A stretch of DNA of 64,000 nucleotides, from NCBI RefSeq assembly GCF_038050375.1, contig NZ_CP150886.1, forward strand, positions 3,637,318 through 3,701,317, in the 5' to 3' direction. The notes beneath the pieces were generated by a model. That model saw only the letters and a program-made list of their open reading frames with translations. It made no database searches and was not told the origin of the DNA. The DNA comes from Okeanomitos corallinicola TIOX110 (GTDB lineage Bacteria; Cyanobacteriota; Cyanobacteriia; Cyanobacteriales; Nostocaceae). Below are positions 55,118 to 64,000 of the stretch, one piece after another (the stretch's first letter is position 1; the number at the start of each line of letters is the position of its first letter). The translations under genes were made by a program, and so were the position numbers.

Positions 55118-55846
55118 ATGCCCACCCAACTAAGCGAACTGCAAAAAATAACAGAACTGGTTATCTCTTGGGAAGCATTACCAAATGATTTTCACCTAGA
55201 GGATGAACCAGTGGAAAATACAGGACAACCTATATTAGCAGGTGCATTAAGAGAAAGTTTAGAAATAGCAGGTTTCATCCAACCACAAATGTTAATAGCT
55301 TCTAACTTTGGACTTTGTGCTACAGTCAATAACCAAATTATTGTCAAAGCACCAGACTGGTTATATATTCCCTCAGTGAAAGAGATTTTACCAGAAAGAA
55401 GAAGCTATACACCCAATTTAGAAGGGGATATACCCGCAGTCATAATGGAATTTTTATCCCATACTGAATGTGGAGAATATTCCTTTAAACGCACTTATCC
55501 CCCTGGCAAATGGTTTTTTTATGAACAAATTTTAAAAGTTCCAGTTTACATAATTTTCGATCCTGAAAATGGATTATTAGAATTTTATCAATTAGAAAAT
55601 GAACGATATCAACTCAAACAACCAGATGAAAATGGTCGTCATTGGGTTGATAGTATGGGCTTATTTTTAGGAACTTGGCAAGGCACAAAAGAAGGTAGAA
55701 CAGGTTATTGGTTAAGATGGTGGGATAAAGATGGGAACTTATTACTTTGGGCAGTAGAAAAAATTGACAAAGAACGTCAAGAAAAAGAAAAATTGATAGA
55801 ATATTTACTCTCCCAAGGAATAGATCCGAATAATTTACCCATTTAA
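55118..55846 (+). CDS. Uma2-family endonuclease-like protein (DUF820)
   Basis: A 242-residue protein of the Uma2 family, PD-(D/E)XK-fold restriction-endonuclease-like proteins that are very numerous in filamentous cyanobacteria. The core shows GALRESLEIAGFI, KAPDWLYIPSV (Asp), AVIMEFLSHTE (Glu) and VPVYIIFDPENGLLEFYQL. The C-terminal segment has the RQEKEKLIEYLLSQGIDPNNLP tail typical of the family. The start is the ATG at 55118, with AAAGG about ten bases upstream. Biological role is unclear; many copies are thought to be dispersed mobile-like genes. Confidence 0.85.
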   Translation: MPTQLSELQKITELVISWEALPNDFHLEDEPVENTGQPILAGALRESLEIAGFIQPQMLIASNFGLCATVNNQIIVKAPDWLYIPSVKEILPERRSYTPNLEGDIPAVIMEFLSHTECGEYSFKRTYPPGKWFFYEQILKVPVYIIFDPENGLLEFYQLENERYQLKQPDENGRHWVDSMGLFLGTWQGTKEGRTGYWLRWWDKDGNLLLWAVEKIDKERQEKEKLIEYLLSQGIDPNNLPI

Positions 55847-55998
55847 TACCCATCTAAAAGTCACTTGTTTTCCCTTCCTCTCTTTGCGTACTTTGCTTCT
55901 TTGCGACTACCCTGCGGGATCTCCTGACGGAGATTGCGCGAAAAAATATCCCCCACAAAAAGTAGAGGATATCAAAAATAACCCGGCCAAAAAATTAC

Positions 55999-57264
55999 TT
56001 AACCAGCAACCAAAACCCTTTCTTTCACAGGTTGCAACAACTCAGTATAAAGTGAATCCAACTGACTAGCTACACCATCCCAACTAAACTTACTCATCAC
56101 CCGCATATTAGCAGACTTACCCAATGCTGCACGCCATTCAGGATTTTCTAAAATTCGGTCAATAGCATGACTAAAAGCAGTCACATCCTGGGGTGGTACT
56201 AACAAACCAGTATTTTCATTCACCACACTAAACTGAAGTCCACCCACATCACTAGCGATCACTGGTGTTCCACAGGCCATAGCTTCCACTGCAACCAATC
56301 CAAAAGGTTCATAGTGACTAGGAACAACGCAAACATCAGCCGCAGCGTAATAAGTGGGAAGAATTTCCTGTTTCAACAAACCAGGGAAGATGGTACATTC
56401 GCTCATTCCCAATTCTTTCACAATTCCCTCAATGCGATCGCGTTCTCTACCATCGCTGTTACCTGGTGTGCTTCCTCCACCAATGATTAACTTCAGATTT
56501 TTATCACCAAAAAACTTTGACTCCCGCACCGCACGTACCAAAGTTTCTATCCCTTTACGGGGGTCAAATCTTCCCACATATAACACCACCTTAGCATCTG
56601 CATCAAATCCCAAAGCTGCTCTTGCAGTGTCCCGATCCACTGAACCAAAGTGTTTAATATTCGTACCACAAGGAATAATATCAATATTTCCTTGTTGGGA
56701 AACCAAAGTTCTCATGTGGTGTTTTTCCTGTGGACTTGTGGCCACAATTCTTTCTGCTGTTTCTAATACTTTTCTTTCTACAGCTAGACGTTGACTAGCA
56801 ACTAAAGGAATATTATCTATAGTGTTGTATTTGATTATTCCTAAAGAATGATATGTATGAACCTGTTTACTGCCTTGAATTTTTTTCAATTGTAAACCAA
56901 CCCAACTAGATAACCAGTAGTTGGTATGAACCACTTCATATTTAATCCCGTTTTCTTTTTGGAATTTCAATAACTGTTTTACAAATTCTGGCAAATATTG
57001 AAAACCATGATCCCGTGGCACAAATTCAACTGGTCCTGCTGTTAAACGAATGGTTCGACAGCGGGGGTTATGTTGAACAATATTGTCTTGATCAGCACTC
57101 ACTTTCCGGCTAAACATATCAACTTCCCATCCTAGTTGGGATAGTGCTTCACCCACTTGACGGACATATACATTTTGTCCTCCAGCCTCTTCTCTACCAA
57201 TTTCAATTGCCGGATCACCGTGGACTGAAATCAAAGCTATGCGTTTGTTACTGGTTGAGTTCAT
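55999..57264 (-). CDS. GT4-family glycosyltransferase (sucrose-phosphate-synthase-like)
   Basis: A 421-residue GT-B glycosyltransferase. The N-terminus IALISVHGDPAIEIGREEAGGQNVYVRQVGEAL has the GGQNVYV motif of sucrose synthase/SPS/MshA relatives; the donor domain has LYVGRFDPRKGIETLV, GGGSTPGNSDGRERDRIEG and the E-x7-E motif EPFGLVAVEAMACGTPVIAS. Cyanobacterial minimal SPS proteins have about this length, so sucrose-phosphate synthesis is one option; other nucleotide-sugar glycosyltransferases are possible. The ATG at 57264 is chosen; a GTG at 57288 would add eight residues. Confidence 0.8.
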   Translation of the reverse strand: MNSTSNKRIALISVHGDPAIEIGREEAGGQNVYVRQVGEALSQLGWEVDMFSRKVSADQDNIVQHNPRCRTIRLTAGPVEFVPRDHGFQYLPEFVKQLLKFQKENGIKYEVVHTNYWLSSWVGLQLKKIQGSKQVHTYHSLGIIKYNTIDNIPLVASQRLAVERKVLETAERIVATSPQEKHHMRTLVSQQGNIDIIPCGTNIKHFGSVDRDTARAALGFDADAKVVLYVGRFDPRKGIETLVRAVRESKFFGDKNLKLIIGGGSTPGNSDGRERDRIEGIVKELGMSECTIFPGLLKQEILPTYYAAADVCVVPSHYEPFGLVAVEAMACGTPVIASDVGGLQFSVVNENTGLLVPPQDVTAFSHAIDRILENPEWRAALGKSANMRVMSKFSWDGVASQLDSLYTELLQPVKERVLVAG

Positions 57265-57832
57265 AGGTTGTATGCTGCTGATGATCACAAGATAATAAAT
57301 CGGAAGCTTTCAGTTAGGTGTAAATCACATATAACTGAATTCTTTAGAAAACTTTTATGTAACTTTCATTGTAAATTAAAAATATTTTCCTGTGTTTATT
57401 CTTTGGTTAAATTTACCTATTTATTAGATATGAATATTCAATAATATTGATAGATTAAATTCTATTTTTTAAATCTCAATCATTACTAAATACCTATTTT
57501 ATTAAAATATTTTCACTAAAATATAGTCATCAATTAATAATTAGTTAATGACTTTAGTGGTTATATTTGAGTACCACAAACATATTATTCAAGTATTTGA
57601 AAATCGTCGTTTAAACTAGCTGTTGATATTAAAAATTCATGCAAGTTATTAGTAAAGACAATGCCATGAATTTTTTACAGAGGTGATAGGCTTACCAAGC
57701 TTTAATGGTAGAACTACTCCTGTAATGAGTGTATTTGCTTATACTATTATTGTGAATTATTTTTTTTTGTTAAATAAGATACGATTTTGTAAAAAAGTTC
57801 AATATATTCCTGCTGATAGTTGCCATAAAATT

Positions 57833-57877
57833 AAGCAGTGCCGATCGCCCAGTATAGTCTGGCTGTCAGCACTGCTT
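57833..57877. other. Stable hairpin, possible structured RNA
   Basis: AAGCAGTGC (57833-57841) pairs perfectly with GCACTGCTT (57869-57877), and inside the loop CCAG (57849-57852) pairs with CTGG (57859-57862). The element resembles a two-stem RNA hairpin. There is no following T-tract, so it is not an ordinary terminator. Confidence 0.4.
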
Positions 57878-58242
57878 ACTACCTCTGTTGTTGTTGGTTG
57901 TTTGCACAAAAAACAGTCCACGAGGGCTGATGATTTCCGATCAATTTAGTGACTGTGGCCACTAAAGAACAATGCAAAATTAAAAATCACTGCAACTGAT
58001 CCTTAATTTCTAGTTCTGCTATATAAAACCTAGACAAAGCTAGACTTTACTTTCTACTTCAATGGGAGCATGGGAGCGGTTATCCCTCGGTAGACTTGCA
58101 CGCTGTAGCCCAACGCGACTTTCTCAAGTTAAGATTTGGAAACAGACTACCACTATCAATGCTTGGTTTTCGCGTCGGTAATAGTCTTATTCAATACTTG
58201 ATATACTAGGATTATACATCAAGTTGGGATTTTTCTTAGCTA

Positions 58243-58270
58243 ACTTATGTCAATGTTTGTCAACATAAGT
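58243..58270 (+). terminator. Inverted repeat with T-tract near the rbp 3' end
   Basis: ACTTATGT (58243-58250) pairs with ACATAAGT (58263-58270), followed by CTATTTTT on the plus strand. It lies 53 bases beyond the stop of the leftward RRM gene, where it could end transcription coming from the left or stabilise the rbp mRNA 3' end. Confidence 0.35.
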
Positions 58271-58322
58271 CTATTTTTGACGATAAAATTGTCAACTTAG
58301 GACAAGCTCTATTCCTAAACAA

Positions 58323-58802
58323 TTAGTTGGTAGCTTGTGCAGCTAACATCTCTTTGAGTTTTTCTAATTCAGCCGCCCAACGAGGATCTGGACGAATTGC
58401 GTCTGAGTCAATATTGCTAGAGCTTTCACGAGATCCACCACCACCACGACGGGACTTTTTAGCACCTTTTTCACGACGACCTTCTTTGTTGGGACTAGGT
58501 GTGGGAGTGCTGGTAGGTTTACTACCTTGATCTTCACCTTCGTCACCCTTAGTCCGAGGTAATGCCTTTTCTAGCTTGATAGCAGTGTCTTTGAACAATT
58601 GACCATTATACTTTTCAATAATTTGGTCTGCTTGTTCGTCGTTGTTGACTGTCAAAAATCCAAAACCACGACATTTACCTGTTTTCCGATCTTTGATCAA
58701 TTTGGTGGTGACAGCATCGCCTTCTTCTGCAAATACTGCTTGCAACTCTTGACGATCTATTTCTTCTTTGGGCAAATTACCTATATATAAACGAACAGAC
58801 AT
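58323..58802 (-). CDS. RRM-domain RNA-binding protein (Rbp type) with C-terminal extension
   Basis: A 159-residue protein with a single RNA recognition motif (residues 1-80): RNP2 is RLYIGNLP and RNP1 is KCRGFGFLTV. The tail differs from the short Gly-rich Rbp proteins: a Ser/Thr/Pro linker, a basic block (REKGAKKSRRGGGGSRE) and a terminal helix RPDPRWAAELEKLKEMLAAQ. Small Rbp proteins of cyanobacteria are often cold-induced and bind mRNAs, including photosynthesis transcripts at thylakoids. A strong GGAGGT site precedes the start. Confidence 0.9.
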   Translation of the reverse strand: MSVRLYIGNLPKEEIDRQELQAVFAEEGDAVTTKLIKDRKTGKCRGFGFLTVNNDEQADQIIEKYNGQLFKDTAIKLEKALPRTKGDEGEDQGSKPTSTPTPSPNKEGRREKGAKKSRRGGGGSRESSSNIDSDAIRPDPRWAAELEKLKEMLAAQATN

Positions 58803-59022
58803 GAACTATACCTCCAGGGTAAAAATGAACTTGTGTTGACAGAGTAAATTGGTTTTGGTTTTTTTTTAGTAGATGTTGTTAATCAACTAAAAATTTCCAT
58901 CAACCAATTTTATTAATACCAGCCATAAACGCTATAGTTCCAAACTGCAAGCCCTATTTATATCTTGCTGTTTGTTCGCAGGGTATCTCCCCGACAGGAC
59001 GAACTACAGCGCCCTATATCCC

Positions 59023-59748
59023 TCAGCTAAAAGCTATTGGGACTAATTCTCTTGAGATATTTAAACTATCATTAATATCTGCATGAATCAATGAATTATT
59101 ACCTATTTTATATAAATCGGTGCTAATTTTTTGAAGACTAAATGTAAATTGGAAAGGGTAACTTTCATCATACCTAGAAACCCTATTTGGATGTTGGTAA
59201 CAACTAAAAATTATGTTGGTAAAAAAATCATCAAACAAGGTTTTCATCTCTGATAATTTGGCTTTGTAGCTCCACAACTTCACAACCCATTCCAGGCAGA
59301 AAAATACAAATTTGTGTTGATTGTATTTGTCTGCCATAACTAATTTACCATGATGTCTATACAGTATATTATCTCTAATCACAAAAGTACCCATTATATT
59401 TTTTATTGTCATTTGAATTTCTGCATAATCTGGATAAATTGATAAAGATAAATATTTATTTTTTTGATGATGATTACATTTTGGCAAGCTTAATTTTCTT
59501 AGAGAATTATTTATAAATTGATATTTAGACTTACGTTCCATATATGAATTAGATGCCACCCAAAATTTTGACCTATGAATATATAAAAGTAATGATTTTT
59601 TGGCTATTTGCACAGGTAAATTGAGAATGTTTCCTATCATATAACAGTCAGTATAATTGTAGAGGCTTTTGGCAAATAAATACAAAGATTCAATCTCCGG
59701 ATCATGGGGATTATTGCTTTGGATAATTTGCTTTTCTACTAACTGCAT
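59023..59748 (-). CDS. Orphan hypothetical protein
   Basis: A 241-residue basic protein, rich in Lys, Asn, Tyr and His, that I cannot assign. It has no signal peptide, no obvious membrane segment and no catalytic motif. An isolated stretch (KFVFFCLEWVVKLWSYKAKL) is hydrophobic. The gene is AT-rich and flanked by long non-coding stretches, which suggests recent acquisition or a fast-evolving family. It may equally be a degenerate gene, but the reading frame is long and uninterrupted. Confidence 0.5.
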   Translation of the reverse strand: MQLVEKQIIQSNNPHDPEIESLYLFAKSLYNYTDCYMIGNILNLPVQIAKKSLLLYIHRSKFWVASNSYMERKSKYQFINNSLRKLSLPKCNHHQKNKYLSLSIYPDYAEIQMTIKNIMGTFVIRDNILYRHHGKLVMADKYNQHKFVFFCLEWVVKLWSYKAKLSEMKTLFDDFFTNIIFSCYQHPNRVSRYDESYPFQFTFSLQKISTDLYKIGNNSLIHADINDSLNISRELVPIAFS

Positions 59749-60379
59749 AATGGTATATAAGAATATGCTTACTTATACTAACTAATGACTAAAATCCAGT
59801 CAATTCTTTTAAATTCGTTATTGGCAATGATGTTTGCTCTGCTGTGATGTTGATATTTTTTAATATTCATGTTGGTCTATAAATTGGACAATGCTTGCCA
59901 ATATAGTTGTTGACTATAATCATATTGACTTAAAATAAAACCGCTATGAAGTGCAGCTAATACCATCTTAATCTTCAGAATTATAAGTTTGATAACTCAC
60001 TATCCACCGCCGTATATCAATAAAATACTCTTAGCTTCTACCTAGAGAATGAAATACCATCTTTTACATTGTTATGGCATTCACCACACAGCTGATCTAG
60101 CACTTAAATTTTCGCCGATATAAAGCATTATTACATCATAGCATACAATGAGTTTTTTACGCAAGGGGTAGAATTTCAACAAAAATCATCCTTTAGCTGC
60201 TGTTTGAAGATTGGACGATTACGCTGTTGTGCTAGTGAACAAACAGAATTCAGAGATGTAATCTAAAAATATTTGTGCATTTCATGAATAAATGTAACAC
60301 TCTTAGAAAGAATGTGCAAATTTTGTTGACATTGTTCCAAACTTATCTTTGAGAAAATTTTCCGCAGAATGTATCTAAA
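59749..60379. other. Intergenic region without gene
   Basis: About 630 bases between the orphan gene and the M48-like gene. I found no gene, hairpin or promoter that I can support. A short stretch on the minus strand reads LCGECHN (60071-60091) but is only about 20 codons between stops. Confidence 0.4.
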
Positions 60380-62539
60380 CTACCCGGTTATAGATTGGGC
60401 TGTCAGCATGATGTATGCTCCCCAAGCTTGGGCTACAACGGCTAAAACGGTAGACCAAATGGGATGGGGACTGTTAATAATGTTACCTGTTTGAGTTTCC
60501 AATGTTTGGATGTCTATCCAAGGTGTCGCTCCTCGACGTAACCAACCTGTGACTGTAACTTGTCTGCCGATCCATTTTTGAGGATGGGCTGATGGTGATA
60601 ACCAAGGAATATGATGGAGTTTAACTAAGCCCAGGTTAGTTTGTAAAATCAGGTCTTGGGATAAACTATTGCCGATGCCTGGACGACCTATGAGTTTACC
60701 AACTAGGCGGACGCTGATGCTATCAATTGGTAATACTGAAGGATCTATTAATAGTTTCAGTGCTTGCTGGTCATTATGTAAGTTGTGTTGATTAATTTCT
60801 GGGAAAAAGCTGTTGATTCTCATTAATGTACCAACGCTAAAGCCAATCATTAAAAATCCTGTGATAAAAGACCAATCATCATAAATCCATTTTAGGTTAA
60901 CAACATGAGTGGTGTAAGCGGTTTGCCAACTTAACCAAAATAGACCAGCTAAGATAAGTCCGGAAGGAATGCCTAACCAAGGGGCAATTTGTAGTAGAAA
61001 GGACTGGGGCTTAACTTGCAATAATTCTGGAGTGATGAAATATAGCTCTGGTTCTAGATGCCAATGACGAGCAATTTGACATAGACGTTGGAGGCGATCG
61101 CCCATTAAAGGATGACTACTATTAATAGTAAACCATTGGCGATAAGGATTACTACTTTCCCACATTAAGAATGATTCCCAACGCAGGTTTTCTATCACAC
61201 TGCCTAAACACAGACTTTGTTTAACATCTACTGGGGCTAAAATATTCACACTTTCTAGTTCCCAGCTGGTTTGTTGTTTTGTCTTGATATCGTCAGCAAT
61301 ACCAATACTAATTTTTAGTAAAGCCCGAATTAAGCCATTAGGATTACCTGTAATTTCCGCAGCATGGCGATCGCTGGCATAAACGCGAAATCGAGAATTT
61401 AGTAAGATTATACCAGTAATTAAACACCAAATTCCATAACTTAAATTAGCCACTGCTGTAGTAGTCCAGATCCAGAGGCTATTTTCACTTTTGTTGCCCC
61501 AAATTGAGGCTTGTTGATAAAGTTTATAAATGGGTAAAGTGACTAAAAAAGCTAAGGACATAATTCCAAAATCCCAGCGGCGAATTTGTCCTAAAGCTAA
61601 ACCATAAATAGTGGCTATTTCATCATTATTTAATTGTTCCAAAAGTCCTTGACTGACAACAATTCTGGCTGTACGAGGTAGATTACCATAGGTAAACATC
61701 ATTGGTGCTGTCATTGGCAAAATCTTTAATTCAGGTATAGGCCAATGTCGCATTTGACAAGTACGTTGTGTGACTCTGACTGCTTCACGACTGTAATTGT
61801 ACAAATTATCTTTTGCTAAAGGTTTTTGTTGGTAAAATTCAGTCAATATCCAATCTAATAACCACGGTGATAATCCCAGCAGGAATAATAATAAAACTAA
61901 TATGAATGAACTGGGACTATTATATAAAAATGGCAAGGGGCTAACATAAGGAAATTTGTCTAAAATTTGGTTAGTTAAAATCATTACCGACTCCACCATG
62001 GCAACTAACACAGCAAACAAAACCATAAAAGTTGCTAATGCTAGTAGTCGGGAAGAAATAAAATTATATTTACGCAGGGGTTGCCAAACTTTAGCACGTC
62101 TAGCTTGTCGCCAATTGATGTTCTTTTTTTCGGTAGTTTTTCCATCTCTAGAAATATTAAATTTGGCATTTGATAAAGCAGTTTGAGATTTAATCTTTCT
62201 AGAAATTTTGGCTTGTTGCTGTGTTAACTTAGCGTAATTTGACTTCTTTTGAGATTCTAGGCGTTTTTCACGCTTAATTAAATGATCAAGGGCGCGTTTT
62301 GCCCATTCTTGGACTTGGGAATTATCACTTTCAATGAGATTATTACACCAAGCGATCGCCTGATCAGTTTCCCCTGTATGGGCATAAGCCATTACTAAAC
62401 CAACTTGCGCTTGCAAGCAAGCATTGCTTTGATCCAGAATATTTGCAAGGGGGACAAGTTGAGTAATGGCTGCATAGTAATTTTCCTGTTTAAGGGCAAC
62501 TAAACCAGCCTCCAAAGCTAATTTTTCAGATGAAGGCAT
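60380..62539 (-). CDS. TPR-linked M48-like protein with degenerate active site
   Basis: A 719-residue membrane protein. Residues 1-110 form TPR-like helices (LALEAGLVALKQENYYAAITQL and ACLQAQVGLVMAYAHTGETDQAIAWC). Two membrane segments follow (LLALATFMVLFAVLVAMVESVMIL and FILVLLLFLLGLSPWLLDWIL), then an M48-like domain. The expected HELGH reads LALGQ (314-318) in IYGLALGQIRRWD, and the third-ligand position in RVYASD has Val386 instead of Glu, while surrounding family residues (ITGNPNGLIRALLKI, SSHPLMGDRLQRL) are kept. More membrane segments and a beta-rich C-terminus follow. It is probably a non-catalytic homologue. Confidence 0.75.
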   Translation of the reverse strand: MPSSEKLALEAGLVALKQENYYAAITQLVPLANILDQSNACLQAQVGLVMAYAHTGETDQAIAWCNNLIESDNSQVQEWAKRALDHLIKREKRLESQKKSNYAKLTQQQAKISRKIKSQTALSNAKFNISRDGKTTEKKNINWRQARRAKVWQPLRKYNFISSRLLALATFMVLFAVLVAMVESVMILTNQILDKFPYVSPLPFLYNSPSSFILVLLLFLLGLSPWLLDWILTEFYQQKPLAKDNLYNYSREAVRVTQRTCQMRHWPIPELKILPMTAPMMFTYGNLPRTARIVVSQGLLEQLNNDEIATIYGLALGQIRRWDFGIMSLAFLVTLPIYKLYQQASIWGNKSENSLWIWTTTAVANLSYGIWCLITGIILLNSRFRVYASDRHAAEITGNPNGLIRALLKISIGIADDIKTKQQTSWELESVNILAPVDVKQSLCLGSVIENLRWESFLMWESSNPYRQWFTINSSHPLMGDRLQRLCQIARHWHLEPELYFITPELLQVKPQSFLLQIAPWLGIPSGLILAGLFWLSWQTAYTTHVVNLKWIYDDWSFITGFLMIGFSVGTLMRINSFFPEINQHNLHNDQQALKLLIDPSVLPIDSISVRLVGKLIGRPGIGNSLSQDLILQTNLGLVKLHHIPWLSPSAHPQKWIGRQVTVTGWLRRGATPWIDIQTLETQTGNIINSPHPIWSTVLAVVAQAWGAYIMLTAQSITG

Positions 62540-62722
62540 AGACTTATTCTTACTCCAATTTTTTCTCAGTCAGGCACGCTATCTAATTACAACTTCACAA
62601 AATAGATGCGAGTTCCCGAATAAATTTATTCAGGAGTTGAAGGAGTCAGAAGGGGCAGAAAGGCCGTTCGCCCGTACAGGAGTCAGAATCACAACAATTG
62701 AGCCTATTTTTTATTCCCTCAT

Positions 62723-64000
62723 TTACGAATTACTAGGTTGTTGAGCAGAAAAAACGGGAGCGATCGCACTTAATTTTAACTCTGGATGATCTCCTAGTAA
62801 CTGTTGACAATTCCACTCATTGCGGAACAATAAAACAGGGCGACCCATGCTATCTTTTACAGTAGTTGTGTTAAATAAACGTCCCACTTTTTCCAAAGCT
62901 TCCCAACCACCTTCGACCCATCTCGCTACACTGTAAGGTAAAATATCTAAGATAGTTTCTACACCATATTCATTCTGTAATCTAAACTGCACAACTTCAA
63001 ATTGCAACTGACCCACAGCAGCTAAAATTGGCTCACGTTTAGCTTCATCAGTGGAATACATAATCTGTACTGCACCCTCTTCTCTTAATTCGGAAACACC
63101 TTTTTGAAATTGCTTAAATTTTGATGGGTTGGGATTTCTTAAAGTTGCAAATAGTTCTGGGGAAAAGTAAGGAATTCCCTCATATTCTAGTTTTTGCCCT
63201 GTATAAATTGTGTCGCCAATTGCAAAAACGCCGGGATTATTTAACCCAATTACATCTCCCGCATAGGCAACATCAATAGACTCTCGATCTTGGGCAAATA
63301 GTTTTTGTGGCCGAGACAGACGCACCGCTTTACCTGTGCGAGCATGATTGACTGTCATATCCTTTTCAAACTTGCCTGTACAAACCCGGACAAAAGCCAC
63401 CCTATCCCTATGTTTGGGATCCATGTTAGCTTGGAGTTTGAACACAAATCCCGTAAATTCTGGGTAGGTGGGGGGAATTTCTCCCGCAGTGCTGTTATGT
63501 GTACCAGGTTTCAGGGCATACTCAAGGAAGTTTTTCAGGAATAGTTCTACACCGAAGTTTGTCATGGCACTACCGAAAAATACGGGTGTCATTTTTCCTT
63601 GATGGACTAAATCTAAATCTAGTTCTGCTCCTGCTCCTTCCAATAGTTCTAGCTCATCTTTGAGTTGATGATAAAGTTCTGGTTCTAACAACTCTTCAAT
63701 TCTGCTATCACCTAGATTCATCACAGTATCAACGGCTTCTTTACTACCGTGGGCGCTACGTTCAAATAAATGAATCTGCTGTTGATGACGGTCAAAAACT
63801 CCTTTAAAGCGATCGCCCATCCCTATCGGCCAATTTACAGGATATGTCTGTAAACCTAACTCTTGCTCAATTTCATCTAACAATTCTAACGGTTCTCTCC
63901 CCGGACGATCCAATTTATTCACAAAGGTGAAAATAGGAATACCTCTGAGTTTACACACTTCAAACAGTTTCCGGGTTTGGGGTTCTAACCCTTTAGCCGC
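62723..64000 (-). CDS. prfC: Peptide chain release factor 3 (3' part, truncated by window)
   Basis: The C-terminal 425 or so residues of the GTPase RF3, which recycles RF1/RF2 from the ribosome. The gene starts beyond 64000; translation across the edge still reads in frame ([20 protein letters not shown]). Visible parts are the G4 motif NKLD, domain II ([24 protein letters not shown]) and the C-terminal domain ([20 protein letters not shown]; the frame shows [10 protein letters not shown]). All of it is normal for RF3, which is widely found in cyanobacteria. Confidence 0.95.
   Translation of the reverse strand, partial: AAKGLEPQTRKLFEVCKLRGIPIFTFVNKLDRPGREPLELLDEIEQELGLQTYPVNWPIGMGDRFKGVFDRHQQQIHLFERSAHGSKEAVDTVMNLGDSRIEELLEPELYHQLKDELELLEGAGAELDLDLVHQGKMTPVFFGSAMTNFGVELFLKNFLEYALKPGTHNSTAGEIPPTYPEFTGFVFKLQANMDPKHRDRVAFVRVCTGKFEKDMTVNHARTGKAVRLSRPQKLFAQDRESIDVAYAGDVIGLNNPGVFAIGDTIYTGQKLEYEGIPYFSPELFATLRNPNPSKFKQFQKGVSELREEGAVQIMYSTDEAKREPILAAVGQLQFEVVQFRLQNEYGVETILDILPYSVARWVEGGWEALEKVGRLFNTTTVKDSMGRPVLLFRNEWNCQQLLGDHPELKLSAIAPVFSAQQPSNS

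Larger units (their letters stand above)
57265..58322. other. 1-kb intergenic region with stable hairpins
   Basis: No gene could be supported. The region is AT-rich near 57300-57650. At 57833-57877 it contains a stable hairpin, and at 58243-58270 an 8-bp inverted repeat followed by T5. A GC-richer block between about 58060 and 58160 may be a short RNA or repeat remnant. The 88-codon frame at 57683-57949 has no family features and overlaps the hairpin. Confidence 0.4.

Noticed and set aside
57683-57949. 88-codon plus-strand frame in the 1-kb gap
   Set aside because: Sequence is low complexity, overlaps a stable hairpin and has no ribosome binding site or recognisable family.
60071-60091. CXXCH (CGECH) heme-like motif on the minus strand in the 630-bp gap
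   Set aside because: Only about 20 codons between stop codons; a five-residue motif can arise by chance. A cytochrome fossil cannot be supported.

Overview
The window is chromosomal DNA of a filamentous, probably heterocyst-forming cyanobacterium (Nostocales; Anabaena/Nostoc/Dolichospermum-like). The evidence is photosystem I genes (psaF, psaJ, psaL), a carboxysome shell pair (ccmK3, ccmK4), a BphP-type phytochrome kinase, a HetZ-related protein, the Anabaena-type amino-acid transporter set natF-natG-natH-bgtA, a Tic22-family protein, many HIP1 sites (GCGATCGC), and heptanucleotide tandem repeats of the GGTGACA type. The DNA is AT-rich. Almost all genes are ordinary chromosomal housekeeping or accessory genes. 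There is no prophage, CRISPR array, complete insertion sequence or rRNA operon.

Layout. 0.5-9 kb: UbiB-like kinase and PP2C phosphatase pair, a small coiled-coil protein, ComB-like phosphatase, M61 peptidase, Crp-type regulator and HetZ-related protein. 9.4-17 kb: satellite carboxysome locus ccmK3-ccmK4, alpha/beta hydrolase, two convergent Gfo/Idh/MocA oxidoreductases, two small cyanobacterial proteins and an ABC exporter. 17-21 kb: SPFH protein, DUF1824, ABC-F ATPase, then a decayed IS200/IS605-like remnant. 21.4-25.5 kb: a 1223-residue sensor kinase with its response regulator. 25.8-31 kb: PsiE-like membrane protein, ModA, an exopolysaccharide pair (GT4 glycosyltransferase; STAS-sugar transferase fusion) and queE. 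31-37.8 kb: DUF3318, YbjN-like, natFGH-bgtA, remA-like and gmk. 37.8-42.4 kb: psaF-psaJ-psaL, tsaD, hydrolase and ACT-domain protein. 43.3-46.6 kb: GNAT, tRNA-Pro, Tic22, prmC and tRNA-Phe. 46.7-52.1 kb: a zinc uptake locus (znuA, znuC, SmtB-type repressor, znuB) beside an SLH/OprB porin. 52.4-64 kb: rqcH, a hairpin-rich MITE-like element, Uma2 nuclease, GT4 glycosyltransferase, RRM protein, an orphan gene, a TPR/M48-like protein and the 3' part of prfC.

The most unusual items are as follows. (1) The sensor kinase joins a BphP-type photosensory module (Cys18 anchor, no Cph1-type Cys) to a second GAF domain with the two cysteines of DXCF cyanobacteriochromes, exactly 28 residues apart; this would be a two-photosensor kinase. 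(2) The M48-like protein has lost all recognisable zinc ligands (HELGH has become LALGQ and the third-ligand Glu has become Val), so it looks like a TPR-tethered pseudopeptidase. (3) A STAS domain is fused to a polyprenyl-phosphate sugar transferase. (4) Intergenic tandem repeats have entered coding sequence: one lies in frame inside znuC and another supplies the last codons and stop of rqcH. All functional calls come from reading motifs by eye; no database search was run.
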